The notes beneath the pieces are model-generated. The model was not told the DNA's origin. It searched no databases and saw nothing but the letters and a program-made list of their open reading frames with translations. 64,000 nt of DNA from CAVWXT01 sp963759115 (lineage in GTDB: Bacteria; Planctomycetota; Planctomycetia; Pirellulales; Thermoguttaceae). The stretch lies in assembly GCA_963759115.1 (NCBI GenBank), contig CAVWXT010000001.1, positions 744,001 to 808,000 of the forward strand, in the 5' to 3' direction. The position numbers and the translations under genes were made by a program. How positions within the stretch are numbered: the first letter of the stretch is position 1; every line of letters begins with the position of its first letter. Positions 9,500 to 19,458 of this stretch are shown here, in pieces.

Positions 9500-12400
9500 C
9501 TAACCCAAACGCTCCCGCCGGGGGAATCTGGGCGCCGCCGACGTTGCCCAGCCGGTTCTTGGGCAGGAAGCGCGGCTCGACGGCCAGGTCGACGCCCACG
9601 CTGTTGCGCGAGGCGTCGACGTTGAAGCCGGCGCTGATCAGGAACGACTCGCCCACCCGCGTGATGCTGAAGTTCTGGCCGATGTTGCCCTGGCTGCCCA
9701 GGTCGATCGTCGTGCCGAACGAGGAGACCCACTTCGGGCTCATCCAGTAGGTGTAGGAGAGCGAGAGGATTTTGCTGTCGATGGGGCCTTCCAGGACGCG
9801 GAAGCCCGCGTAGAGGCTGCCGCGCGGCGGCCGGTTGAGGAACCCGCCGACGGTGACGATCTTCTGCCCCTGGTCGAAGAAGTCGAAGATGCCGTCGCTC
9901 ACCAGCGTCAGCCGGTCGCCCACGTGCCAGCGGAAGTCGTAGTCCAACAGCCCCAGCCGCTGTGCCGAAGTTGTCGCGGTTGGGGTCGGGAAAGAACGTG
10001 ATGTTCGTGTCCAGCGTGATCCAGTCGATGATGTGGCGGTCGTCGGGCGGGCCGCGCTTGGTCTGCCACCGCTGCTCCGCCCCCAGGCGGAGGGCCGTCA
10101 GGTCGCCGGCGATTTCCGTGCTCGGCGAGGTGACCCAGTCTTGCAGGCCGGTCCGCAGGGCGTAGAGCCGCTCGTCGAACTTGCGGCACCCACGGCGTCC
10201 CCGGCGGCAGCCGGCGGCACGGCGACATCGACGGAATGCCGAACGTGGTGGTCAGGAACCGCCGGCGGAACGCCTCGACCGAGTCGTCGTCCAGCGGATC
10301 GTAGAGCGGCAGGTCCTCGAGGTTCTGGTTCGCCTGGGCGTAGGAGAACTCGGCGTCGAAGACGACCTTGTGGGCGATGCCGTGGACGTTGAACAGGTCG
10401 CTGGAGAAGGTCGGATCGACCGACCACATCGGCAGGCTCGCCCGCACGCCCGCCTGCCCAGAACAGCCGGTCGAGGCGGTTGCCGTCTGATGTCCTCGCC
10501 CCAGTGGGCCGCCTCGCCCAAGGCGTAGGGCACCACCTTGACCACGCCGAGTTGGAACGGCCAGTCGATCTCTTGCCGCGTGGCGAACCGCCCGCCCTGC
10601 ACGTGTGCTGACTTCCCACGGCAGGTAGTTGAACGGACCGGCGGCGCCGGTGACGGGGCCGACGCTCACGTTCTCCGGCACGGTCGTCTGTCGGAACTGG
10701 GCGTAGGCCGGCGTTGGAGTGCTCGTACCAGGTGAAGGCGTCGCCGAACAGCGATTGCCCCAGCCAGAAGTGGTCGGCCCGCGGCAGCCAGTTGGTCTCG
10801 GTGAAGAAGTCGTTGACGCGGTAGTCGGCCGAGATGCTCCAGGAGCGTGTTCTCGGTGATGCGTTTCAGTTCCACGCCCGTGGTCTCGTCCTTCAGTTCG
10901 TCCCACTCGCTCTTGTAGTATTCCTCGAGGAAGTTCCGGTCGCTGATCCAGCCGAGTTCCGCGCTGAGTTGGAGATCGTAGGGGAGCATTTCGCGGTGCT
11001 GCCAGAAGAGGCGATAGCGGTAGGACTGCTTCGGGCGGGACGGCCGATGCGGCCCTGGCCGAGGTCGTCGACGCCCTGGTCCTGGATGCCCCAGAAATCG
11101 GCCAGGCCGGCCACGTGGCCGGGGATGCCGAACATGTCCTCGCGGTCGTAGGTGAACGAGCCGCCGTAGCCGAAGCCGCGCTTGCTCAGGTAGTCGAGGC
11201 TGATGTCGAAATCGGTGCCCGCCGGCTTGTTGCGGATGCCCAGCAACTGGTAGCCGTTCCAGTTGGTCAGGATCTGCGTGCCGAAGACGTTGTCCTGCTT
11301 CAGCTGCACGCGGCGGATGTAGTAGGTCGGGTCGTTCAGGTCGGTGGCCAGCCGGGCCAGTAGAAGACCGGCACCGGCCCGAGGAAGAGGAAGTTGTTGG
11401 CGGCCGTGGCCAGCTGCTGGTGATCGACGACCGGCTGGCCGGTGGCCGGATCGACCAGCGGCTGGCCGGTCAGCGGGTCGACCACCGGCTGCTGGATGTC
11501 TTCGAAGTAGACGTCGCCGGCCTGGAGCCGATAGCCCGGCTCGCCCATGCGGCTGGAAGTGAGGAAGGCGTTTTGGGCGAAGAAGCGGTCCTCGGCGGTC
11601 TGCTGCACCACGTCGGCGTGCAGCCGCAGCAGCCCTCGTAGCTGCGGCACCGGCGTGAGCATGTCGGCGTTCAGCACCGTGCCGACGTGGTTGGGCACGT
11701 CGTAGTACATCCGGTCGGCATAGATCGTCCGCTCGCCCTGGCGGAAGACGATGTTGCCCTCCATGTAGAACTCCAAGCGGCGTCCGCTGGTCCTGGACGG
11801 TCGGCCGGCTCAGGTCGGGCTCTTGCAGGCCCGCTGGTCCAGATCACCAGCCGATCGGCCGAGATGTCGATCGTGCCGACCTCGCCCAAGCCCGGGACGT
11901 TCCCGTTCGACGTCGACGATCACGTTCACCCCGGAGTCGATCACCGCGATCCACTGGTTGCTGTTCGGATCGGCTGCAGCGCCACTGGACTTGCACGGGC
12001 ACGTTGCTGCGGGGAAGACGCGAATCCGCCGCACTCCGGCGGGCACGGCGGCGGCCCGCCCAGCGCAGGAACGGTGCGATCGCGCCGGGCGTCGCCGGCG
12101 TCACGGGCGTTACAGGCGTCATGGGAGTCACGGGCGTTGCTGGCGTCAGCGGCGGCAGCATCGGCGCCGCGGCGGGGCCGGGCGCCGTTTCCGGCCTTGC
12201 CGGCTGCCCCGGCATGGGGGCCATGAATTGCGTCGGCTGCTACACGGAGCGCGCCAGCCGCTGTCGGCCGGCTCGGGGCTCCGCCGCTCCATGCCCCGCC
12301 AATAGATCGGCGGCAGCACGTCCGGCTTGCCCGCGACCGTTGCGGCACGGACCTCGACGCCGGCACTGCTGAAGAAGCGGCCGAACCACGTCTGGTCGGT

Positions 12401-12836
12401 CAACCGCGGCGCGCTCGGCCGGCGGTCCGACATCACTTCCACGTCGCCTTCCAGGTAGGCGATCACCTTGTTCGGCCGCCGCTCGGTGGCCTCGGCCCGG
12501 TCGATCCACAAGACGGCCTCGCGGCTGCGGGCGTAGCCATTGGCCCTGCTGGATCACGCAGTTGCCGCGCAGCACCCAGACCTCGTACGAGCCGAGTTGC
12601 CACTGGTTGCCCGCCTGGGCCGTGATGCTGATCGGCTCGGCGGCGCTCAGCTCGGGCAGTTGCACCTGTGCCGCGGCGGGAGCGGCGAAGAGCAGAAGCA
12701 GCGAGAGGGAAAGCAAATTGAAAATTGCAAATTGAAAATTGAAAATTGAGAACAGGTGGCCCGAGCTCGCGCCAATGCTCAGCTGGGAACGCCGGGAGCA
12801 ATTTGCAATTTGCATTTTGCATTTTGCAATTTGCAT
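9495..12836 (-). CDS. lptD: LPS-assembly outer-membrane protein LptD/OstA (many single-base insertions)
   Basis: Pieces in three frames join into one outer-membrane protein of about 1,100 residues. After a signal peptide (LLSLSLLLLFAAPAAA) comes an OstA/LptA-like beta-jellyroll (AYLEGDVEVMSDRR; YMEGNIVFRQGERTIYADRM, a classic LptD motif), then a beta-barrel region rich in aromatic strands (QLKQDNVFGTQILTNWNGYQ; SYTYWMSPKWVSSFGTTID). LptD inserts lipopolysaccharide into the outer leaflet. About a dozen frameshifts are present; each one I resolved (near 9957, 10195, 10459, 10488, 10608, 10712, 10842, 12542) is fixed by removing a single base, and no nonsense or deletion is needed. A Pro/Thr/Val repeat (TPVTPMTPVTPVTP) lies in the middle. 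The start at 12836 falls inside an A/T-rich repeat and is uncertain. Confidence 0.75.
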
Positions 12837-12840
12837 TTCC
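12716..12840. repeat. A/T-rich AAATTG inverted repeat
   Basis: A block of AAATTGAAAATTGCAAATTG units (about 12716-12750) faces a block of GCAATTTGCATTTTGC units (about 12800-12838). It is the most A/T-rich stretch of the neighbourhood and encodes part of the predicted LptD signal peptide. From here to 13512 there is no credible gene, only the repeat at 13307. Confidence 0.7.
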
Positions 12841-13306
12841 CCTCGGCGCGCGGTCTCTCGCCCGCGCGCAGCGATGGCAGTGCGCAGCAAGAGCGGGCCC
12901 GTAGCTCGCCAAGTCGTTTCAGCAGAACAGCATCCTTGCTCCGCCGGGCCGCCGCATCGCGTCGGCCGCCCGGCTCCGAGTCGCAAAACCAAGAGAGAAA
13001 AGTCGTTGCGCGAAAAGTGCCCCATTTCAGGCGGCGGGATTATATGGATACCCGGCCAACGGATCAAGGCGGGTTGGCGGGGACTGGTGTCAACGCAAGT
13101 TGTTTTGCGGAAACGTGTTATGACGTCTGCACGTGGAATCCGTTCGACCGCGGGGCTCATCCGCGGCATGCACGGTCCAAACCAGCCCTCCCAACGGGGC
13201 CGGTGAGCTGCCACGCGCACGGCCCGACGGCCCAACGAACCGGCTTGGCCGCCATTCGCACGGGCGAACGTGACAGGCGGCTTTTTTTCGCTATGATAAG
13301 GGGCTG

Positions 13307-13424
13307 GTGGTCTGACACACATACGATGTCGAGTTGGGTTCCACGGCCAGCTTGTCTGCCCGTGTCTCCTGCACGGGCAGGCAAGCTGCCCGTGGCACCC
13401 AACAATTTCGGCGTGTCAGACCAC
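13307..13424. repeat. 118-bp palindromic element, copy 1
   Basis: Terminal arms GTGGTCTGACAC (13307-13318) and GTGTCAGACCAC (13413-13424) are perfect. Inside, 32-base arms around GCCCGTG/CACGGGC match with three mismatches. A close relative lies at 38807-38930. Confidence 0.85.
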
Positions 13425-13512
13425 TGGTGGTCCGCAGACAAACGTGGCGGACCACTGGAGTCGGAGTTCGACAACCACACCCCACATGCCCCCTTGCCGG
13501 AGTCTCACCACG

Positions 13513-15078
13513 ATGAGAAACATCCTTCTGTTGTCGATGTTATTGACCGCTGCCTCCCTGCTGGCGGGTTCGTCTCTCGCGGCCGATCCGGCCGCCGGCG
13601 ATCTGAAACTTTACGCTACCAGCCGCGTGGCGGCGGCTGACGGAAGCGGCCAGTCGGTATGTGCCTACAAGTCGCTCAACTGGGACCCGAAGAAGACGGC
13701 CGTCATCGTCTGCGACATGTGGGACCAGCACTGGTGCAAGAGCGCCGCGGCGCGCGTGGCCGAGATGGCGCCGCGAATGAACGACTTCCTCACCGAAGCC
13801 CGCAAGCGGGGCGTGTTCATCGTCCATGCTCCCAGCGAGTGCATGAGGGCCTATGAAGGCCATCCTGCCCGCAAACGGGCGCAAAACGCACCCAACGCCA
13901 ACCTGCCCGATTTCCTCAAGCAACAGTGCTCCGGGCTGGATACGGAAAAACAGGCGAAGTGGCCCATCGACCAATCGGACGGCGGCTGCGATTGCACGAC
14001 CCCGTGTCCCAAAGGAAGGCCCTGGACCAGGCAAATCGACACCCTCAAGATCGCCGACGAGGACGCCATCAGCGACTCGGGCCTGGAAATCGGCAACCTC
14101 TTGGCCCAGCGGGGCATCGACAACGTGATGCTCTTGGGCGTCCACGAGAACATGTGCGTGATCGGCCGGTCGTTCGGACTGCGCAACATGGTCCGCCTGG
14201 GAAAGAACGTGGTGCTGGTCCGCGATCTCACCGATGCGATGTACAATCCCGCCAAGGCCCCGCAGGTGAGCCACGTTCGCGGCACGGAGTTGGTGCGGGA
14301 ACACATCGAGAAGTACGTCTGCCCGACGATCGACAGCGGCGACCTGCTGGGCGGACCGGCCTTTCGCTTCAAAATGGACAAGCGGCCGCACGTGACGCTC
14401 GTGGCCAGCGATGACGAGTATTTCAGCGAGCTGACGCTGCCGGCCTTCGCCGACTTGCTGCGCGAGAAGTACGGCTGCTACTGCACCCCGCTGGTAAGCG
14501 ACAAGGGCAAGGCCGACATTCCCGGGCTGGACGAGTTGAAGTCGACCGACGTGATGTTCCTGTTCGCCCGTCGGCGGGCACTGCCCAAGGAGCAGCTCGA
14601 CAAGATTCGGGCCTATCTCGACGCCGGCCGACCGCTGGTGGCGCTGCGGACGTGCAGTCACGCCTTCACGGTGGAGGCCGGGAAGAAGGCCCCTCCCGGA
14701 ACCGCGGAGTGGCCGGAGTTCGACCACGACGTGCTCGGCGGCAACTATCACAGCTACGAAAAGAAGATCAGGAATTGCGAAATCGCGGCCGTGCCCGAGG
14801 CGGCCGGACATCCGATTTTGGCAGGTGTGAGCCCATTGCAGTGGAAATGCACGTTCCCGCTGTATTTCGTGACGCCGCTGGCCAGCGACGCGAAGGTACT
14901 CGTGAGAGGCACGGTGGGGGACTACAACGAGCCGGTCGCCTGGACGCACACGTACAAGGGCGGCCGCGTGTTCTATTCGTCGCTGGGCTGCCAGGACGAT
15001 TTTGCCTCGGTGCCCCAGTTCCGCACCATGCTGATCAACGCCATTTTCTGGGCGATGGATCGGCCGGTGCCGAAATAA
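13513..15078 (+). CDS. Secreted isochorismatase-ThuA fusion protein, copy 1
   Basis: 521 residues with a signal peptide (LLLSMLLTAASLLAGSSLAA). Residues about 40-290 form a cysteine-hydrolase (isochorismatase-like) domain: the Asp of TAVIVCDMWDQHW and the Cys of LLGVHENMCVIGRS match the catalytic Asp and Cys of the family. Residues about 295-520 form a ThuA-like/glutamine-amidotransferase-like domain (RPHVTLVASDDEYFSE; GGRVFYSSLGCQDDF), a fold common in planctomycete secreted sugar proteins. The substrate is unknown. The next gene is a paralogue with the same architecture 108 bases downstream, so the pair arose by tandem duplication. Both keep all visible motifs. The start at 13513 gives the complete signal peptide. 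Confidence 0.85.
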   Translation: MRNILLLSMLLTAASLLAGSSLAADPAAGDLKLYATSRVAAADGSGQSVCAYKSLNWDPKKTAVIVCDMWDQHWCKSAAARVAEMAPRMNDFLTEARKRGVFIVHAPSECMRAYEGHPARKRAQNAPNANLPDFLKQQCSGLDTEKQAKWPIDQSDGGCDCTTPCPKGRPWTRQIDTLKIADEDAISDSGLEIGNLLAQRGIDNVMLLGVHENMCVIGRSFGLRNMVRLGKNVVLVRDLTDAMYNPAKAPQVSHVRGTELVREHIEKYVCPTIDSGDLLGGPAFRFKMDKRPHVTLVASDDEYFSELTLPAFADLLREKYGCYCTPLVSDKGKADIPGLDELKSTDVMFLFARRRALPKEQLDKIRAYLDAGRPLVALRTCSHAFTVEAGKKAPPGTAEWPEFDHDVLGGNYHSYEKKIRNCEIAAVPEAAGHPILAGVSPLQWKCTFPLYFVTPLASDAKVLVRGTVGDYNEPVAWTHTYKGGRVFYSSLGCQDDFASVPQFRTMLINAIFWAMDRPVPK

Positions 15079-15186
15079 GGCCGCTACCGATGGTCGCGTC
15101 CTGGACCACTACCGATGGTCGCAGGTCAATGCCCTCAGGTTCAGACATCCCCAGTATTACGAGCCCCTGTTTGGAACGCGAATACG

Positions 15187-16746
15187 ATGAGAAGCACCCT
15201 CTTGGCGTCGCTCTTGTTGACCGTTGGTTCGGCACTGTTCGCCCAGTCTCCTGCCGCCGATCCGGCGGCCGGCGACTTGGTTTTGCACGCCCGCAGCCGC
15301 GTCGAGTCGCCGGCGCAAAGCGGCCAGATCGGCATCGCGTACACGACTCTCCGCTGGGCCCCGCAGAAGACGGCGATCATCGTCTGCGACATGTGGGACC
15401 AGAATTGGTGCAAGGCCGCCGTGGCCCGCGAGATCGAGTTGGTGCCGCGGATGAACGACTTCCTGGCCGAAGCCCGCAAACGAGGCGTGCTGATCGTTCA
15501 CGCCCCGAGCGACTGCATGAAGGTCTACGAGGGGCGTCCCGGCCGCCAACTGGCCCAAAACGCCCCCAGCGCCAACCTGCCCGATTTCCTCAAGCGGCAG
15601 AACTCGGGGCTGGACTCGGAGAAGCAGGCGAAGTGGCCCATCGACCAGTCCGACGGCGGTTGCGATTGCGCCACCAAGTGTACCGTCGGAAGGCCCTGGC
15701 GCAAGCAAATTGATTCTGTCAAGATCGCCGACGGGGACGCCATCAGCGACTCGGGCCTTGAGATCGGCAACCTCTTCGCCCAGCGCGGCATCGACAACGT
15801 GATGCTGGTGGGCGTCCACGAGAACATGTGCGTGATCGGCCGGTCGTTTGGACTGCGCAACATGGTTCGCCTGGGCAAGAACGTGCTGCTGGTCCGCGAC
15901 CTGACCGACGTGCTCTACAACTCGCGGATGGCTCCGCATGTCAGCCGGCTTCGCGGAACGGACCTGGTCACGGAACACATCGAACGCTACGTCTGCCCGA
16001 CGATCACCAGCAGCGATTTGCTGGGCGGGCCGGCGTTCCGCTTCCAGGAGGACAAGCGGCCGCACGTGGCCTTCATCAGCAGCGAGGACCAATACTTCTC
16101 GGAGCGGACGTTCCCGGCCTTCGCCCAATTGCTCAGCGAACGGTACGGCTGCTACTGCACGATGGCGCTGGGCCGGGGCAAGCCGGACATCGCCGGCCTG
16201 GATGAACTGAAGGACGCCGACGTGGCGGTGATCTTTGCCCGGCGGCAGGCGCTGCCCAAGGAGCAGCTCGACAAGATCCGCGCGTATCTCGACGCCGGCA
16301 AGCCGCTGGTGGGTCTTCGCACGTGCAGCCATGCCTTCGTGCTGGAAGGCCGTCAGAAGGCCCCGCCGGGCACCGATCAATGGCCGACCCTCGATCACGA
16401 CGTCTTGGGGGGCAACTATCGGGGCCATTTCCGCAACGGCGGAGCAGAGATCAAGATTGTGCCGGAGGCGGCCGAACACCCGATCCTGGCCGGTCTGACG
16501 CCGTCGTGGGCCACCGTCGGCACGCTCTACCGGGTTTCGCCGCTGAGCGCCGCGGCGAAGGTCCTGGTTACCGGTTCCGCAGAAGGGACGACCGAGCCGG
16601 TCGCGTGGACCCACTCGTATCGCGGCGGCCGCGTCTTCTACACGCAATTGGGTCACCAGGACGACTTTGCGGTGCCGCAGTTTTGCACCCTCCTGGTCAA
16701 CGGGATCTTTTGGGCGATGGATCGGCCGGTGCCGAAAACCCCGTGA
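15187..16746 (+). CDS. Secreted isochorismatase-ThuA fusion protein, copy 2
   Basis: 519 residues, closely similar to the preceding gene along its whole length (identical stretches include AISDSGLEIGNL and VHENMCVIGRSFGLRNMVR). It has its own signal peptide (LLASLLLTVGSALFAQS), the Asp of IIVCDMWDQNW and the Cys of GVHENMCV, and a C-terminal ThuA-like domain ending WAMDRPVPKTP. Divergence is largest in the ThuA half (MALGRGKPD versus PLVSDKGKAD), which could mean different substrates; that is inference. It is probably co-transcribed with copy 1, and a 32-bp palindrome follows at 16841. Confidence 0.85.
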   Translation: MRSTLLASLLLTVGSALFAQSPAADPAAGDLVLHARSRVESPAQSGQIGIAYTTLRWAPQKTAIIVCDMWDQNWCKAAVAREIELVPRMNDFLAEARKRGVLIVHAPSDCMKVYEGRPGRQLAQNAPSANLPDFLKRQNSGLDSEKQAKWPIDQSDGGCDCATKCTVGRPWRKQIDSVKIADGDAISDSGLEIGNLFAQRGIDNVMLVGVHENMCVIGRSFGLRNMVRLGKNVLLVRDLTDVLYNSRMAPHVSRLRGTDLVTEHIERYVCPTITSSDLLGGPAFRFQEDKRPHVAFISSEDQYFSERTFPAFAQLLSERYGCYCTMALGRGKPDIAGLDELKDADVAVIFARRQALPKEQLDKIRAYLDAGKPLVGLRTCSHAFVLEGRQKAPPGTDQWPTLDHDVLGGNYRGHFRNGGAEIKIVPEAAEHPILAGLTPSWATVGTLYRVSPLSAAAKVLVTGSAEGTTEPVAWTHSYRGGRVFYTQLGHQDDFAVPQFCTLLVNGIFWAMDRPVPKTP

Positions 16747-16840
16747 AAAAACGCCGCGCTGTCTGGTCGCCTGGCCCGCATTGTCCGAACGGCTGGGAGG
16801 GCGTAGAATTTTCTGGCACGGTTCATTTCCGAACGCATTT

Positions 16841-16915
16841 GGGTGGCACGCCCTGAGGAACGAAGGGCGTGGCGACCCGCCGACCACGCCCTTCGTTCCT
16901 CAGGGCGTGCCACCC
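16841..16915. repeat. Perfect 32-bp inverted repeat
   Basis: Arms 16841-16872 and 16884-16915 are perfect complements (GGGTGGCACGCCC at the outer ends) with an 11-base loop. It may terminate transcription of the fusion-protein pair. Confidence 0.85.
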
Positions 16916-17018
16916 AGGTATGAACCATGCCAATTGTCTCGGTAGCGGGCCCTCGCGGAATCGTTCGAGGGCCGAACTGGGGCGTGCGAATGATCGCGCT
17001 TTTTCTGGGGGAGCACGC

Positions 17019-17842
17019 ATGGTTGGCGCCGGATCACCAAGATCGGTCCAGCGGGTGGCGTTCGTTGTGGCAATGGGCCTCCTGGCTGCCGTGACAATCG
17101 GCGGCACGATGATGGTTTTGTGGCCGAACTACTTCTCTCACGATTCGATCAATTCGGCGGTTCCCCTGGAGACGCGGCAGGAATCGCCGCCGCCGGCCGT
17201 CGCCAACGATCCTTTCGCTGCCGAACGGCAGGAAATGGTCGAAAGGCAGCTTCGCGGCAGCGACATCACGGATCGGCAAGTGCTGGACGTGATGGGCCGG
17301 GTGCCGCGGGAACGCTTCGTGCCCGTCGAGTCGCGGCCGCAGGCGTATGAAGACCATCCGCTGCCGATCGGACACAACCAGACGATCTCGCAGCCGTACA
17401 TTGTGGCCCTCATGACCCAGCTCGCCCGCCCCACGGCCAACAGCCGGGCGCTGGAAGTGGGCGCCGGCTCAGGCTATCAGGCGGCGATCCTGGCCGAGTT
17501 GTGCAAAGAAGTTTACGCCATCGAGATCCTCAAGCCGCTGGCCGACTCCGCGCGGAGCGGCTCACTCGGCTGGGCTACAAGAACGTCACGATCCGTTGTG
17601 GCGATGGCTACCAGGGTTGGCCCGAACATGCGCCGTTCGACCTGATCCTGGTGACCGCGGCGCCGGAACACGTGCCGCAGCCGCTGGTGGATCAACTGGC
17701 CCCCGGCGGCCGGCTCGTGATCCCCGTGGGCCGCTACTTCCAGGAACTGCTGTTGATCGAGAAGCAGCCCGATGGCTCGATCAGCCGCAAAGGGGTGGCC
17801 CCCGTTCAGTTTGTGCCCATGACCGGCGAGGCCCAAAAATAG
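17019..17842 (+). CDS. pcm: Protein-L-isoaspartate O-methyltransferase, membrane-anchored (one frameshift)
   Basis: Repairs isoaspartyl residues using S-adenosylmethionine. The N-terminus has one membrane anchor (RVAFVVAMGLLAAVTIGGTM). The catalytic domain starts near residue 65 with the family pattern MVERQLRGSDITDRQVLDVM and continues with LPIGHNQTISQPYIVALM, the SAM-binding LEVGAGSGYQAAILAEL, and VTAAPEHVPQPLVDQLAPGG. One base is missing in TCCGCGCGGAGCGG near 17555; restoring a G gives ADSAAERLTRLGYKNV and the rest in frame. The start at 17019 follows GGGGGAG. A ribosome-independent palindrome of the AGGGGGACAGG family follows at once. Confidence 0.85.
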
Positions 17843-17843
17843 A

Positions 17844-17935
17844 AAAAGGGGGACAGGCCCCGTTTGTGCGAAGCACCGGGCACCGACCGAAGATTGGTCG
17901 GGCCGCTGTGCGGCAAGGGGGCCTGTCCCCCTTTT
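17844..17935. repeat. GGGGGACAGGCCCC palindromic repeat
   Basis: 18-base perfect arms 17844-17861 and 17918-17935. The inner TTTGTGCGAAGCAC is shared with the element at 19285-19361, so both belong to one family. It starts two bases after the pcm stop codon. Confidence 0.8.
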
Positions 17936-17985
17936 CCGGCCGGGGCCTTGAATCGGGGGCGTTTTGCCGCTACTTTGACATGATT

Positions 17986-18496
17986 ATGCACCAGCCCATT
18001 GCCGGCGTTACGCCTTCAGAACTCGCGGAAGTCACCTGCAAAGTGGTTTGGCCCACCATCGGAGCCACCCGGCTGGGACGTCTGGTGGGGCGTCTGGCGG
18101 CGGTGCGGCTCGGCTGGGGAGACTTCTTCACGCTGGGAAAACTGCTGGCCGTGGCCACGATTCCGTTGAGCCTGGCCGTGTTCGCCTGGCAACTGCTGCC
18201 CGTCGTCTGTCGCCGCTACGCGCTAACCAACCGGCGGATCATCATCCGCAAGGGTTTGGTGGCGGTCGACCAGGCGCTGGATCGGGCTCGACGAGTTCGA
18301 CGCCATCGACGTGGAAATCCTGCCCGGCCAGGCTTGGCTTCATGCGGGCGACTTGATCTTTCGGCGCGGCGGGCTGGAGGTTCTGCGTCTGGCCGGCGTA
18401 CCCCGGCCCGAGATACTCTCTCGCGTGTGCGCGACGGCACGGACTGCCCTGCTGAGTGTCCGCGAGGTAGCGCAGCGTCAAGCAGCCACCGCGTAG
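17986..18496 (+). CDS. PH-domain membrane protein (one frameshift)
   Basis: About 170 residues. A hydrophobic stretch (LAVATIPLSLAVFAWQLLPVV) is followed by the bacterial PH-like pattern YALTNRRIIIRKGLVAV and, after one extra base near 18282, LDEFDAIDVEILPGQAWLHAGDLIFRRGGLEVLRL, then VPRPEILSRVC. Such planctomycete proteins have one or two membrane helices and a PH (DUF304-like) domain; their function is unknown. ATG codons at 17980 and 17986 are both possible. No ribosome-binding site is obvious. Confidence 0.65.
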
Positions 18497-18560
18497 GGTG
18501 GGCATCGCCCACCGGAGTCAAGGTAGGGTGGGCATCGCCCACCGGAAGACGCGTTTTGGC
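18493..18560. repeat. GTAGGGTGGGCATCGCCCACC tandem/inverted repeats
   Basis: GTAGGGTGGGCATCGCCCAC followed by CGGA occurs twice (about 18494 and 18524), followed by a related GGCGGGCAGTGCCCGCC unit. Each unit is itself a small dyad. They begin at the stop codon of the PH-domain gene. Confidence 0.7.
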
Positions 18561-18581
18561 GGGCAGTGCCCGCCCTATCTC

Positions 18582-19104
18582 TTACGGGATCCCGGTCGAC
18601 GGATACACCGGAATCGAGCCGTCGCGGGCGTTTCCATATCCGCGGACCGCGTTGCCGGACTTCGTCGGCTCGACGGGCGGCAAGCGGCGCACGCCTGGCG
18701 CCAGTTCAACTCCGCCACGTGACACCGCCGGGGCGCTTACCGGCGTGATGGGCACTAACGGCCTTTGCGTTTCGGCCCCCGTGGCTGCCGCGCCCGTATC
18801 GGCGGCCGGTTTGGCATCGGGCGGAGCGTTCGTATCCGTCGGCGACGACCTGTCGACGGCCGCTCTGCTTGCGACCTCCGGGATCGGCTGCACTTCGGCA
18901 CGACTGATCGCCGGCAGCACGGGCGTTGGCGGAGCGGGCGAGATCTTCGGACCTTGCCGGCGGCGACACGGCAACCGGCTGCGCCGCTTCCTTGGTCTGT
19001 GCGGGACCGGTCATCTCCCACACCAAGGGGTAGCGGATCGTGTTGAACCCGATCGAGAACGCGACCACCGCAAATCCAAGTAGTGTGGCCGCGGTCCTGA
19101 GCAT
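18582..19104 (-). CDS. Hypothetical membrane-anchored Pro/Ala-rich protein (one frameshift)
   Basis: The start at 19104 follows GGAGGAGGGAAAGAT, a strong ribosome-binding site. The N-terminus is one membrane helix (LLGFAVVAFSIGFNTIRYPLV), followed by a low-complexity Pro/Ala/Thr-rich tail (VAVSPPA; PAPPTPVLPAISRAEVQPIP) that ends VYPSTGIP. The frame slips near 18955; dropping one base makes a protein of about 173 residues. I recognise no family. The layout suggests a periplasmic or surface-facing spacer protein. Confidence 0.6.
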
Positions 19105-19284
19105 ATCTTTCCCTCCTCCTCCATTCCCACAACTGTCCGCGTGAAAACCATACACCGTCGCAGCGGCGCAGCAAGCAAAAAAGCCGGGATGAGGATCGAC
19201 GGAACGCCGATGGCGAAGGGCCAAAACGGCTAGGCAAACTCTAGTGGAAAGGCATGCCGCCACACTGCCCTGGTCGCGGGAAAA

Positions 19285-19361
19285 GGGAAAAGGGGACAGG
19301 CACCTTTTGTGCGAAGCACCCGAAGGGCCGTTCCGGCAAAAGGTGCCTGTCCCCTTTTCCC
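19285..19361. repeat. GGGAAAAGGGGACAGGCACC palindromic repeat
   Basis: Perfect 25-base arms 19285-19309 and 19337-19361. Same family as 17844-17935 (shared TTTTGTGCGAAGCACC). Confidence 0.85.
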
Positions 19362-19458
19362 GCCCCGGGTCCCGTCCGGGGCACCCCCCGTTGCAGGCGG
19401 CCGAGGATTTGCGACAATGGCGCACGTTCTTTCACACGTACCGCACAAGGAGCTTGAT

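Noticed and set aside
9495..12836. Several separate small genes in 9.5-12.8 kb
   Set aside because: The pieces follow the order of one LptD protein and join by removing single inserted bases, so they are one gene.
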